Shown: positions 33,001 to 44,800 of the stretch, piece after piece
How positions within the stretch are numbered: the first letter of the stretch is position 1
How the letters are laid out: each line of letters opens with the position of its first letter
NCBI GenBank assembly: GCA_949130495.1
Contig: OX422216.1
Location: 99,083,967-99,147,966 of the forward strand
Reading direction: 5' to 3'
Length of the DNA stretch: 64,000 bases
Origin: Sambucus nigra
Lineage: Eukaryota > Streptophyta > Magnoliopsida > Dipsacales > Adoxaceae
Translations under genes and position numbers: made by a program
Notes under the pieces: model-generated
What the model was told of the DNA's origin: nothing
Databases searched by the model: none
The model's input: only the letters and a program-made list of their open reading frames with translations

Positions 33001-36000
33001 AGGCCAACGGGAAGTGGCGAATGTGTGTGGACTTCACAGATCTCAACAAGCACTACCCCAAAGACAGCTTCCCTCTCCCCCGCATTGACCAGATGGTAGA
33101 CGCTACTGCAGGCCATGAGCTCATGAGTTTTATGGATGCCTACTCAGGGTACAACTAGATCTTTATGAACCCTGAAGACTCGGAGAGGACTGCCTTCATC
33201 ACTGATAAGGGGAAATACTGCTATAGGGTCATGCCCTTTGGTCTAAAAAATGCGGGGGCAACGTACCAGCGCCTCGTAAACAAAATGTTCGAAGACCAAA
33301 TTGGGAAGTCCATGGAGGTCTACGTGGATGACATGCTGACCAAGAGTTTGAAGGCAGAGGACCATGTGGCAGACCTGGAAAGGACCTTTAATACGATGGA
33401 CAAATACCAGATGAAGCTTAACCCGGCCAAATGTGTCTTCGGGGTCGGGGCAGGGAAGTTCCTAGGGTTCATTGTCAACCAAAGAGGCATCGAGGCCAAT
33501 CCTGAAAAGATAAAGGCCCTTGTTGAGATGAAGACTCCCAAGTCCATTAAAGACGTTCAGAGGCTTACAGGGAGAGTGGCTGCCCTGAACAGATTTGTGT
33601 CAAGAGCCACAGACAGGTGTTTACCATTCTTCAAGATCCTCAGGAAGGCCTTCGAATGGAGTGAAGCGTGTGATGAGGCTTTCAAGGAGCTAAAATCATA
33701 CTTAGGGTCTCCCTTGCTGCTGTCACGACCCGTGCAGGGTGAACGACTTTACGTGTACCTCGCCGTCTCAGAGTCGGCCATCAGCGCAGCCATTGTGAGA
33801 GACGAAGATGGAATACAGAAGCCTGTGTATTTCAACAGCAAGGCACTCCAGGGGGCAGAGCAAAGATACCCGAGGATGGAGAAGTTGGCCTACGCCTTGA
33901 TCCATGCCTCGAGGAAGATGAAACCGTACTTCCAGTCCCATACAATGGTCATCCTCACCGACTCTCCTCTTAGGCAGGTCCTACACAAGCCAGAAAAATC
34001 AGGTAGGTTGATGGCCTGGGCTATAGAGCTGGGGGAGTTTGACATTGTGTATCAGCCTAGGACGGCCATTAAGGGGCAGGCATTGGCAGACTTCGTGGCT
34101 GAGTTCACTTGGGAAGATGATAAGGCCGAGGGTGAGACTCTCGGGAAGACGGATACAGAAGATAGACCCGCTGACACACCCGCAGATAGGGCTGAGACAA
34201 GCACCGCTAGAAGGAAAGCAACTGAAAACGAAGAGGGAAGGTACATCTTTAGACAGGGGTCCCTCTCTGAGGGAAATTTTTCAGAGGGAAAGACTTTGTG
34301 GAGCCTCTTCGTTGACGGGTCCTCCTGTGACAACGGAAGTGGGGCTGGACTGATACTGTCAGCACCCGATGGCACAGACGTCGAATACGCCCTGAGGTTC
34401 AACTTCAAAGCCTCCAACAACGAGGCCGAATATGAGGCCTTAGTAGCAGGTCTCTCCTTGGCCAAGTCTCTTAGTGTCAGCCAGATTCTGGTCCATAGTG
34501 ATTCAAGGCTAGTGGTGAATCAGATACTAGGGGCCTACGAGGCTAAGGAAGAGAGAATGGCTAGATACCTCGAGAAGGTGAGGTCAATACTGAAAGGCTT
34601 CAGAGAAGTAAAATTAAAGAGGATACCTAGGCTAGACAACGGCCGTGCTGATGCCCTTGCGAGATTGGCCTCGGCGACTAGGACAGACATCAGGAGGGCG
34701 GTCCCAGTGGAAATTTTGCTTCAGCCAACTATTGAGGACCCCAAGGGAACACTTGGCAATTGCCTGAATGTCTCTCAAGAAGCTTCGTGGATGAACCCCC
34801 TGATCAGATACATTAAAGAGGGTGAGATGCCAGAAGCAAGGCAGGAAAGGAAGAAGCTGAGATACAAGGCTGCAAAATTCACTGTCATCGGAGACACCTT
34901 GTACAAAAAGGGGTTTCTGCTCCCCTTACTTAGGTGTGTGCATCCCTCAGAAGTCCCTTCCATTTTGCAAGATGTGCAAGAAGGATCGTGCTCAAGCCAT
35001 ATCGGGGGCATATCCTTAGCGAAGAGGGTGATCACCCAAGGCTACTGGTGGCCGACCTTGGGGAAAGACGCCGCAGCATATGTAAAAAAGTGTGATAAAT
35101 GCCAAAGATTTGCTACCATCCCTCATCAACCTCATCAGCCTCTTACCTCCATTACATCTCCGTGGCCGTTCGCAGTGTGGGGGATTGACCTGGTAGGGCC
35201 CTTACCAAGAGCAGTCAATAACTATCGGTTCCTCATAGTAGCAATTGACTACTTCTCAAAGTGGGTAGAGGCCGAAGCGATGGTCACAATTACAGAGCAG
35301 AAGACCTTCCAGTTCATCTGGAAAAATGTGATATGCAGATATGGTCTGCCCAACACCCTCATTTCAGATAACGGGACGCAGTTCAAGAATGCCTCTCTGC
35401 AGAAGTACTGTGAGAGGGTAAATATCAAACAATTTTTCTCCACCCCAGGCCGACCTCAGGCCAATGGGCAAACCGAAGTAACAAACAGGACAATCCTAGA
35501 TGGAATCAAGAAGAGGCTTGAGGAAGCAAAAGGAAGATGGGTCGAGGAGTTACATGCCGTACTGTGGGCATACAGGACGACAGTGAGGACTTCTACCGGG
35601 GAGACCCCATTCATGCTAGCCTATGGATCAGAAGCCTTCATCCCCACCGAAGTCGAGTTTCCTACTCATAGGGTCCAAATGTACGACCCCCAGGGAAACG
35701 CGGAGGAAAGGAGACTTGACTTGGACCTGATTGGGGAAAGGAGGGAGGACGCTGAGATAAGGCAGGCTTCCTACCAGCAGAGGACCGCAAGGTTTTATAA
35801 TCAGAGGGTGAAACAGAGACCTATAGCAGTAGGAGACTTGGTTCTCAAGAAGGCTTGGCAAAAGCCCAACAAGCTCCATCCTAATTGGCATGGCCCATAT
35901 AGGGTCATCGATGAAGTTGTCCCAGAGACCTATAGACTAGAAAACCTAGAAGGGGAACCTTTTTCCAGCCCCTGGAATGCAGATCATTTGAAGAAATACT

Positions 36001-36008
36001 ATCAGTAG
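30060..36008 (+). pseudogene. Tat gag-pol polyprotein with three in-frame stops
   Basis: A single frame of 1983 codons, interrupted only by TGA 31734-31736, TGA 32772-32774 and TAG 33156-33158. Order: Pro-rich N-terminus; retrotransposon gag domain (about 30960-31330, TLTGAAHVWYTSLP); a short HxxxHVTDKC element; aspartic protease ILVDGGSSADVMF (32177-32215); reverse transcriptase with YVDD near 33321; RNase H (about 33740-34010); archaeal-type RNase H starting SLFVDGSSCDNGSGAG (34302), with NNEAEYEAL, VHSDSRL and DNGRADALA supplying D-E-D-D; integrase with GYWWP, KCDKCQ, and D-D-E in WGIDLVGP, LISDNGTQF, QTEVTN. No chromodomain. The first His of the integrase zinc finger appears to be Gln (VQEGSCSSH). 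Because of the stops, only fragments can be made. There is no frameshift, indicating very recent decay. Confidence 0.93.
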
Positions 36009-36142
36009 TGTTGTAAGGTCTTGAAAGGCCATAATTGTAATGAGAGTTGCTCCAACAGAACACTTGGGAAAATTAATGAGAAATGTCAGTGTTTCCCCTC
36101 ATCCAGTGGTTATCAGTTCTAGTACGCATGGAAAAATCTACA

Positions 36143-37058
36143 GAAAACCATTAATTTGGTAAGTTGAACCCTCGGCTATAATGAGGGTCAGTGGAGGGGA
36201 CGACCCCACCACTGTTCTCAAGAAAGACGAGGGTAGACTTTGTTAAAAACCATTAATTTGGTAAGTTGAACCCTCGGCTATAATGAGGGTCAGTGGAGGG
36301 GACGACCCCACCACTGTCCTCAAGAAAGACGAGGGTAGACTTTGTTAAAAACCATTAATTTGGTAAGTTGAACCCTCGGCTATAATGAGGACTAGTGGAG
36401 GGGACGACCCCACCACTGTTCTCAAGAAAGACGAGGGTAGACTTTAATTAAAAATCATTAATTTGGTAAGTTGAACCCTCGGCTATAATGAGGGTCAGTG
36501 GAGGGGACGACCCCACCACTGTCCTCAAGAAAGACGAGGGTAGACTTTGTTAAAAACCATTAATTTGGTAAGTTGAACCCTCGTCTATAATGAGGACTAG
36601 TGGAGGGGACGACCCCACCACTGTTCTCAAGAAAGACGAGGGTAGACTTTAATTAAAAATCATTAAATTGGTTACTTGAACCCTCGGCTATAATGAGGAC
36701 CAGTGGAGGGGACGACCCCACCACTGTTCTCAAGAAAGACGAGGGTAGACTTTAATTAAAAATCATTAAATTGGTTACTTGAACCCTCGGCTATAATGAG
36801 GACCAGTGGAGGGGACGACCCCACCACTGTTCTCAAGAAAGACGAGGGTAGACTTTAATTAAAAATCATTAAATTGGTTACTTGAACCCTCGGCTATAAT
36901 GAGGACCAGTGGAGGGGACGACCCCACCACTGTCCTCAAGAAAGACGAGGGTAAACTTTATTCAAAACCATTAATTTGGTTACTTGAACCCTCGGCTATA
37001 ATGAGGCCACATGAGGGGACGACCCCACATTGGTCCTCAAAAAAGACGAGGGAGGGGT
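36143..37058 (+). repeat. Nine-copy tandem repeat, 102-103 bp
   Basis: The phrase gaaccctcggctataatgag recurs at spacing 102, 102, 103, 102, 103, 103, 103 and 102 from 36166 to 36986. Units contain ggaggggacgaccccaccac and caagaaagacgagggtagac. Copies 6-8 share the variant ttaattaaaaatcattaaattgg, showing local unit amplification. It lies between the pol stop and the end of the antisense gene. Confidence 0.97.
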
Positions 37059-37246
37059 TAGTAGCATCATCAACAAAGAGCAAATCAGCAAGGGGCAAAC
37101 CATAAAAGAATTAAATATGGAAGACAGCAATTATGGAAGACAGTAGAAGAAGAGACGATGATATTAATAAAAATGTAATACAAGATGTCCCAGATGTTTT
37201 ACAAAAGAAAATACAAAAATGAGGGTATGGGCTACAGACAGCCACC

Positions 37247-39626
37247 CTAAGGGACGACATCAGAAGGCAGAGCCTCAACATCAACCAAGGGGGTCTCTTC
37301 AACAATCACGACCGGCTGATCTTCAGATGTGCCGACCCCATCAGCCTGCACTTGGGATTCCACCTGGGACAGGGCCTCAGCGATTAGAGGGTCGTCCAAT
37401 CCGACTGCCTCCAATGAAGGACGAACTGAGGAGACGACATCACCGAATTTGAGGACGACCCATCGGCAGGCCGTCCTGATTCCCCTCTCCAGGTACTCAA
37501 GGCCGAAACCCTGAAACTCATCAGAAGCTTTGTAAGCCTCAACAGCATCGGCCTCGGCTTTCGTAATGGCTGCTTCAAGGTCAGCTTTGTACTTGGCCTC
37601 CATGTTGGTCAAGGCCTCGTCTTTTTCCTTGAGAAGCAGGTCATTGGCCTTAATGTCCTCATCCCTAGTCTTAATGTCCTCGTCGTGCTGCCTCGTCAGC
37701 TCATCCAGGATCCTTGCATGCTCAGTCCTGGAACTTTCCAACTCGGCCCTTGCAGTGTCAAGCTCAGACTGAAGATCAGCCTCATGCTGAATAGCCCTTT
37801 CAGCCTCATGAAACTTCACCTGATTCTCGGCCATCCACTTGGTGGCTGAGGTGAGGGCACAAACAGACTGCAAGGAAAATGAAAAAATATCAAGAGGGGC
37901 CGAGGGAACAGTTTATTGAAAAAAATGAAATGGAATTAAAGAGGTAGGTCAAGACCAATACCTGAGCAAGGGAGTGCAGACCATAGTCGTACACTTTAGC
38001 AGGAGGCATCTTTGCTAAGAACTCGAAGTCAGAGGCCGACGGTGCAGAGAACATCGAGGCCTTGGCAGCCCTTAAGTTCGTGATCAGTGACGAGGGGTCG
38101 GCCCTCAGATGGGCCAGATTTTGAGACCAGAAGGCCCCCATGCTGGACGAAGAGGTCGTCCCCTCAGAGGCGTCGACTCTGGCCCTCGTCCGAGAATCAG
38201 GCCGACGCTCAACTGGGCCCTCAGGCTCCTTCCTTTTGTTACTGTCAGTGGTCGGCTCCACCACTGTCGGCCTAGCGGCCTTGGTCTTCCTCGGAGCCTG
38301 CTGAGGCTCCTTCCCCTTCTTCTTGGCCAATCCAGACAGTAAGCTGGGAGCTGTCATTTCCCAAAGATAGTCTGGTGTACCTGCAGGACGATCTGATAAG
38401 AGGACGACATGTCAGAAAAATTCAGAGATTAAGAGAGAACACTTCAAAACTAAGTAAAGAATGAAAAATGTTCAGTATAACTCACATAGTTCTGTTAGAG
38501 GGCCGACCCTCAGACCAGCTTCTTTAAGGAACCGAGGGGTCATCAAGTCTTCGAATTTTGCAAGCTCACCCTCTCGCCCTCGTCCTATCAGATAATCTAC
38601 GATGTCTTTTACCTCCAGACTAAGTCCAGGGTCTGACCTGGCCTTCATTGAGGGGTTCGACCATTTTCTGGGGACCCTCGGAACATCGGCGGTGGGCTCC
38701 CATTCCCCAGAAATAAAGAAAAACCTCTTCTTCCAATCGTGGTTGGAAGTTTGTGCCACGTGGAGGAGTTTCTTCTCAGACCTCCTTGCCCCCAGGTGAT
38801 AATATCCAGGTTGTTTGGACGAGGAGGTGATGTTATAGCAGCCCAGAAATAGGGCAGCCGAGGGCTCGTCGGTGAAAGAATTCTTCCACAAAGAGATATA
38901 GCCCAAGATCGTCCTCCAAGAGTTGGGGGGAAGTTGAGAGGGGGATACGCCGAGGGAAAACAGAATATCCGCAATGGCAGGGTGCAGAGGGAGCCTGACT
39001 CCAACCTTGAACATTTGTTCATAGACTGCAACCTCTCCCTCTTCACAATCAAAAACTCTCTCAGAATCAGAGGGAACCCTCATAGTTACCCCAGAGGGCA
39101 CTCCGTAAATATGCCTCCATATCAGAAGGTCTCTATCCCTAACTGAGGAGATAAAGGACGAGGCATGGGAGGTATCAACCTCGTCATCCGTATCGTCGTC
39201 CTCGTCCTCATTCCCTTCCCCCTCATCACCTGCAGGAGGACCCTGAGGAAAAGCCACTTGGAAGGCATTGGGGGACAGGGTTGTCACAGGGACAGCCTCA
39301 GAAGGGGCCGTACCCTTGGCCTCTCGGCCTGGGCTAAGGTCAGATGTGTCCCTCCTACCAGAAGTTCCATCACCAGTTGGCGAGGATGCTCTCTCGTCCA
39401 TCTCACTTGGTTTGGGAGTCTCGGCTGGACGAGATGACGACCCACAAGACTCAGATGGTTCAGATGGTCTTATGGTGGCAAGAGGAATGGGAAAGATGGG
39501 TCGTACCCAAGTAGGGTCGGCCCCTCGTCTCCTGTCTTCCTCCTCCTCTATTCGTCTGATCTCGGTAAAGAGTTTCTCTCTCAAAGATGGGAATTCAGAC
39601 ACTAAGTTGTAAAGCCTCCTAAGCAT
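37247..39626 (-). CDS. Antisense three-exon gene of the Tat element
   Basis: Minus strand: exon 1 39626-38486, intron 38485-38381 (gtgagt...ctgcag, 105 bp), exon 2 38380-37962, intron 37961-37868 (gtattg...ttgcag, 94 bp), exon 3 37867-37247. Joins are phase 1 and phase 0 and give an open frame of 726 residues. Exon 1 encodes an acidic Ser/Pro/Glu-rich region and then a domain with IWRHIYGVPSG, FKVGVRLPLHPAIADILFSL and LPPNSWRTILGYISLW. This resembles the plant putative gypsy-type transposon/gag-like domain found in antisense ORFs of Tat elements. Exon 2 is basic and Lys/Pro/Arg-rich; exon 3 is a long coiled coil (about 130 residues). Function of this protein is unknown. No stop breaks it, unlike the sense gag-pol. 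Confidence 0.8.
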
Positions 39627-40215
39627 TAAAGGGAAGACTCTACACTTGGAGATATTACACTAGACTTGACTAATTTAGCTACAAACAAGTGGGGAATTGA
39701 CCAGGTTTGACTTTTGGATTAAACAAAGAACTCAAAGGTTTTCGTCAAGAACGATTCAAGAACCAGTGACCGGAGAGGACGCCGAAAAAAGCTATGGGGC
39801 AACTCAAGGAAAGTGCAGCCCTACGACCCTAAAAAACAAACAGAAATGAAGACAAAAGAAAGCGCTGGATGAAAGAAGTTACCTGATGAGGAGAGAACAA
39901 GAACGCTGCTAGGCCTGAAGGTTTGAAGGCTGCAAATGGCGATGGAAACTGGTTCTAGAAAGAGAATGCTTAGGCATGAAGAAGAAGAAGGAGAGAGAGA
40001 GTTTGAAAATCTCTTAAATACTTTGGTAATGAGTGGACCCATTTACCAAGAAAGGTATAATTAGGGCACAAGGCCCCAAGTGCACTGCGCAGCCGCCATG
40101 CCTTGGAAACTGAAACAGCAATGAGTATCTGCCCAGGTGTCACTCACCTAACTGATCATACACGCATCTCAATTTCAACAAATATCCCTCAGCCATCTCA
40201 ATGGCAACTATGGCT

Positions 40216-40232
40216 AAGGGTTGGGGGGTGAT
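40216..40232 (+). other. Polypurine tract of the Tat element
   Basis: The sequence aagggttggggggtgat immediately precedes the 3' LTR. Confidence 0.8.
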
Positions 40233-41043
40233 TGATATACCCGTTTATATCCTCAGCCTGGATGAGGATTACCTACGACCCTACGAGGGGTCGACCCTTC
40301 ACCAAGTTCCGGACGACCCTTCACCAGACTCCAGACGACAGTACGAGGGGCCGACCCTCCACCAGGCTCCAAACGACAGTACGAGGTGCCGACCTCCACC
40401 AGGCTCCAGACGACAGTACGAGGGGCCGACAGTACGAGGCCAGATCTGGGCCAGGCTCACTACTGGAAGAAACTTTGCCCTCGACCTCGGCTCATAAGTC
40501 GAGGGTGACATCATGACAGCGCGTGGTTTGGGGGACGCGTGGAACAGTGCGCGTGAGGCTCATATGACACGTGGCAGACCGTTATAACAAAATCACACCC
40601 TCACGTGAGGGAATATTATGTCATCATTTGGCATCTACAGGTGTCAACAGGGGATTGGCTAGATCATCATTCACATGCACCATGCATACTTGGGGGGTAC
40701 ACTACACCCCCCAAGACCTATATATACTTGTCACCTACAACCCTACAGGGGATCGATCCATGAACGGTAGCCCTAGCTAAAACTCTGTTTGTACACACAG
40801 TAGAGAGAGAGTGAGGGTTATGTGCATTGTATCCAAGGCCATTAGTGCCCATACTTAGTGGATCACACACTCACAGTGGATGTAGGCCAAATTGGCTGAA
40901 CCACTATACATCATTGCCTTAATTCCTCTTATACTCATCCCCTTCTACATACTTATACACTTATGCATCTCAATGGCTGCCATGGCTGCTACTGTTTGAG
41001 CTCACTATCACTTATCCGGTGGTGCTAAATCTCAGCATCATCA
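40233..41043 (+). repeat. 3' LTR of the Tat element (811 bp)
   Basis: Nearly identical to the 5' LTR. The 43-bp length difference equals one 38-bp repeat unit, one base in the repeats and four bases in a gagtgagtga run. Confidence 0.95.
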
Positions 41044-41048
41044 CATAT
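41044..41048. repeat. Target site duplication catat (right)
   Basis: Matches 29018-29022. Confidence 0.9.
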
Positions 41049-41846
41049 ATTACTCATATAACATGCGAATTCGAATCTCCAAAATAAGTTTTTCTTTCAC
41101 AAAAACTAGTCCTAATCAATCCTAGGCTAATATTATTGGAGCATTAACTGAAATAGAGCAAGATAGATACTTGCCTGAGAATTTTTGGTTTAGACTTGTG
41201 GAGATTTTGGTGTGGTTGTGATCCTCGTTGTACGATCTAACGTTTGACGGCGACGGCGGTGCAATTGGTGGAGTTCTTGGCCTAGAACTCCTTGAAAAAC
41301 CTCTCCTCTTCCTCTCCAATGGTCGTCTTTGGTTTATGGTGTTTCTAACCCTAGAAGGTGACTCTCACCATCTGATATTCTCTTAGAATTTTCGTGGGTT
41401 TTCAGGCCCAAAAATGAAAAATGTCCAAAACGCCCTCCCGGGGTGTTAATTACGCTTAAAAACACCCCGAGACCCAAAGTAAACCCCCGGGTACATTATT
41501 TTGACTATCTCAACTCTTTCGGACACATTGACGCACTCAAAATGACCATACGGGTGACTTATAATTTTATTTACTTTTAATAGTCCGAATTTAATCCCGA
41601 CACGACACAAGCGCATCCCGATAAATTTCTAAAATTATCAAATTAACTTCTCGTCTCGTGATAATTTTACTAATCATAATTACACCACTTACTTTACCCA
41701 TAAAGTAAATTATAACAAAAATAATTACTAACTCCCATCACGCTAGTAAGTATTAAATGATTTTTCGGATTAATATTAATTTAATATCTCTAATTAAATT
41801 TAATAAATCCCCAAAATTAAAAGGCATAAAAATACGGGGTATTACA
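41049..41846 (-). repeat. Chromovirus 3' LTR, proximal part
   Basis: Continues the LTR split by the Tat element; on the minus strand it starts TGTAATACCCCGTATTTTTA. A polypurine tract (minus strand ccgttattaggggggaagta, 41847-41866) precedes it. Confidence 0.88.
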
Positions 41847-44800
41847 TACTTCCCCCCTAATAACGGAATTTTTTCCCGAAATTAAAAAAAAAATAAAGTG
41901 TACCTGGTAAAAATAACTCTGGGTACTTCTCACGCATGTCCGCCTCACGCTCCCAAGTGGATTCCTCCACATTATGATGCTCCCACTGGACCCGGACAAG
42001 TGGGACTACCTTTGACCTCAATCTCCTTTCGCTATGGTCTAGGATAGCCACTGGTCTCTCCTCGTAAGAGCTGTCGGGTTATAAGTCAAACTCCTCAATC
42101 GCGATATGGGTATGGGCCATGTCATCCCGAAGGTATCGTCTCAACGACGAGATGTGGAATACATCGTGAATGCGATGCAAGTGCTCTGGCAGTCCCAATC
42201 TGTATGCTACTGGCCCAACCCTCTCGATAATGGGAAATGGTCCCACGTACCTCGGGGCCAATTTTCCTTTCTTCCCGAACCTCATCACTCCTTTCATAGG
42301 AGATACATGTAGTAGTACTTGTTCCACCTCATTAAATTCTCGGAAGAACCATTTTGAATCGACGTAGCTTTTCTGCCTGTCCTGGGCTACCCGAATGCGA
42401 TTCCTAATGATCTCAATCCTAGCGGAGGTTTCCTGAATCACCTCTGGTCCGAGCAACTTGTTATCCTCAACCTCTAGCTAACACGTTGGGGAACGACAAG
42501 GCCTGCCATACAAAGCCTCAAATGGAGCCATGCCAATCATGAACTGATAAGAGTTATTATAAGCGAACTCTACCAGTAGAAGATGTGGCTCCCAACCTCC
42601 TCCAAAATCAAGGACACATATGCGTAGCATATCCTCCAACATCTGATTAGTACGCTCTATCTGTCCATCTATCTGTGGGTGATAAGATGAACTCAACCTC
42701 AACTCTGTACCCATGGCCTCCTGAAAGCTCTCCCAGAAACGCGACACGAAAATCTTGTCTCTATCTGACACAATATTCAGGGGCACCCCATGTAATCTGA
42801 CAATCTCAGCAATAAACAACTGAGCATACTGACCCGTGGTATAGTCTGTTCGCACTGGAAGAAAATGTGCCACCTTGGTCAAACGATCCACAATCACCCA
42901 GATGGAGTCGTGGCCCCGCTGTGATGTAGGCAACCCAGTAATAAAATCCATGGAAATACTCTCCCACTTCCACGCGAGTATTTCCAATGGCTGAAGCAAC
43001 ACCAACGGTTTATGGTGGTCCACCTTTACCAGTTGGCAGGTAGAACACTTGGACACGAACTCAGCAATGTCCTTTTTCATCCCACTCCACCAATATTGCG
43101 GCCTCATATCCTGGTACATCTTATCTCCCCCAGGATGCACCGCAAATCAAGACCCGTGAGACTGGGTCATAACTGCATGACGTAAGTCTGCTCCTTCTGG
43201 GACCACCAATCTCCCATTAAACCTCAAACCACCATCAGAACTAACAGAATAGGACTCAGCACCCTCAGCTAAAAGTTGTACAATCTTCTCCTGACAAAAT
43301 GGGTCTGCGGTCTGTGCCTGTATTACCCTCGTAACAATCTCGGGTGTCACTGTCAGGATAAATATGAAGGAACGGGCTACTGCGTCCTGGTGACCCAACT
43401 CTTTCCACTTTGCTTTCCAGACGTCCTCTACATCGTCCATCGGTCTACATCTCAACGCATCGGCAACTACGTTGGCCTTCCCTGGATGGTACTGTATGTC
43501 GAACTGATAGTCCTTCACAAACTCTAACCACCTGTGCTGACGCATATTCAGCTCTCGCTGAGTGAACAGGTACTGCAGTGACTTGTGGTCTGTGAACAAG
43601 CGGAATTTCTCCCCCAATAAGTAGTGTCTCCATATCCTCAATGCAAAGACGACCGCTGCTAACTCTAGGTCGTGTGTGGGGTAATTCTTCTCGTGCGGCT
43701 TAAGCTTGCGGGAGGCAAAAGCTATAGCCTTCTCCTCTTGTTGAAGTACTCCCCCGAGTCCCCGTAAAAATGCGTCAGTGTAAACCAGATACTCCACGCC
43801 CGACTTAGGTAAAGGAAGGACCGGTGCTGAAGTAAACTTGTCTTTCAGCTCGTCGAAAGCCAATTGACAAGCATCGTCCCAAACATATGGTACCCCCTTG
43901 CGAGTCAGGTACATCAATGGACCCGCTATTTTGGAGAACCCTCGAATGAATCTCCTATAGTATCCGGATAACCCCAAGAAACTACGTACTTTTGTCGGTG
44001 TCGTGGGCTGTCCCCACTCCCTCGCCGTTGACACTTTACTCGGGTCAACTGCTATCCCCTGTTCAGAAACAACATGGCCCAAGTACTGCACTTCTCATAA
44101 CCAGAACCCGCACTTCTCGTACTTAGCATACAACTAATGCTCTCGTAGAGTTTGAAGAACCTGACTCAAGTGCTTGGCATGATCTTCCTCAGAGTGTGAA
44201 TATATCAGGATGTCATCTATGAAGACGATGACAAACTGATCCAAGAACTCTCTGAACACTCGGTTCATTAAGTCCATGAATACGGCTAGAGCATTTGTGA
44301 TTCCAAACGGCATTACTCTGAACTCATAGGATCCATATCTCGTCAAGAAAGCAGTCTTCGAAACATCCTACTCCCAAATACGTAGCTGATGGTATCCTGA
44401 TCTCAGATCTATCTTCGAAAAGAAAGTTGCTCCCTTCAGCTGTTCGAACAGATCATCGATTCGAGGCAACGGATATTTGTTCTGTATCGTGACCTTGTTC
44501 AGCTCCCGATAGTTCACACATAGCCTCAGTGAACCATCTCTCTTTTTCACAAACAAAGCTGGAGCGCCCCAAGGTGAGGTACTCCTGCGAATGAAGCCCT
44601 GACCTAACAGCTGCTCTATCTGATCTCGTGACTCTCGCATCTCCGCTGGAGCCATACGGTAGGGAGCGCGTGATATCGGTCAGGTATCCAAGAATAAATC
44701 TATGACAAAATCTATCTCTCGACTGGGGGGTAGGCCTGGTATCTCCTGAAATACATCAGAATACTCATGAATAACTGGGATCGAATCCAAGGGAATCACG

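Larger units (their letters stand above)
29023..41043 (+). mobile_element. Tat-lineage Ty3/gypsy retrotransposon, 12.0 kb, full length
   Basis: Flanked by catat duplications. LTRs at 29023-29876 (854 bp) and 40233-41043 (811 bp) differ at only about seven bases, plus one 38-bp repeat unit and two small indels, so this is the youngest insertion in the nest. It contains a primer site (29880), one long gag-pol frame (30060-36008) with two RNase H domains, a nine-copy tandem repeat (36143-37058), an antisense three-exon gene (39626-37247) and a polypurine tract (40216-40232). The second, archaeal-type RNase H and the antisense gene are hallmarks of the Tat lineage. Confidence 0.95.

Noticed and set aside
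36143..37058. CRISPR-like array
   Set aside because: Units are contiguous near-identical tandem repeats without unique spacers, inside a plant retrotransposon.
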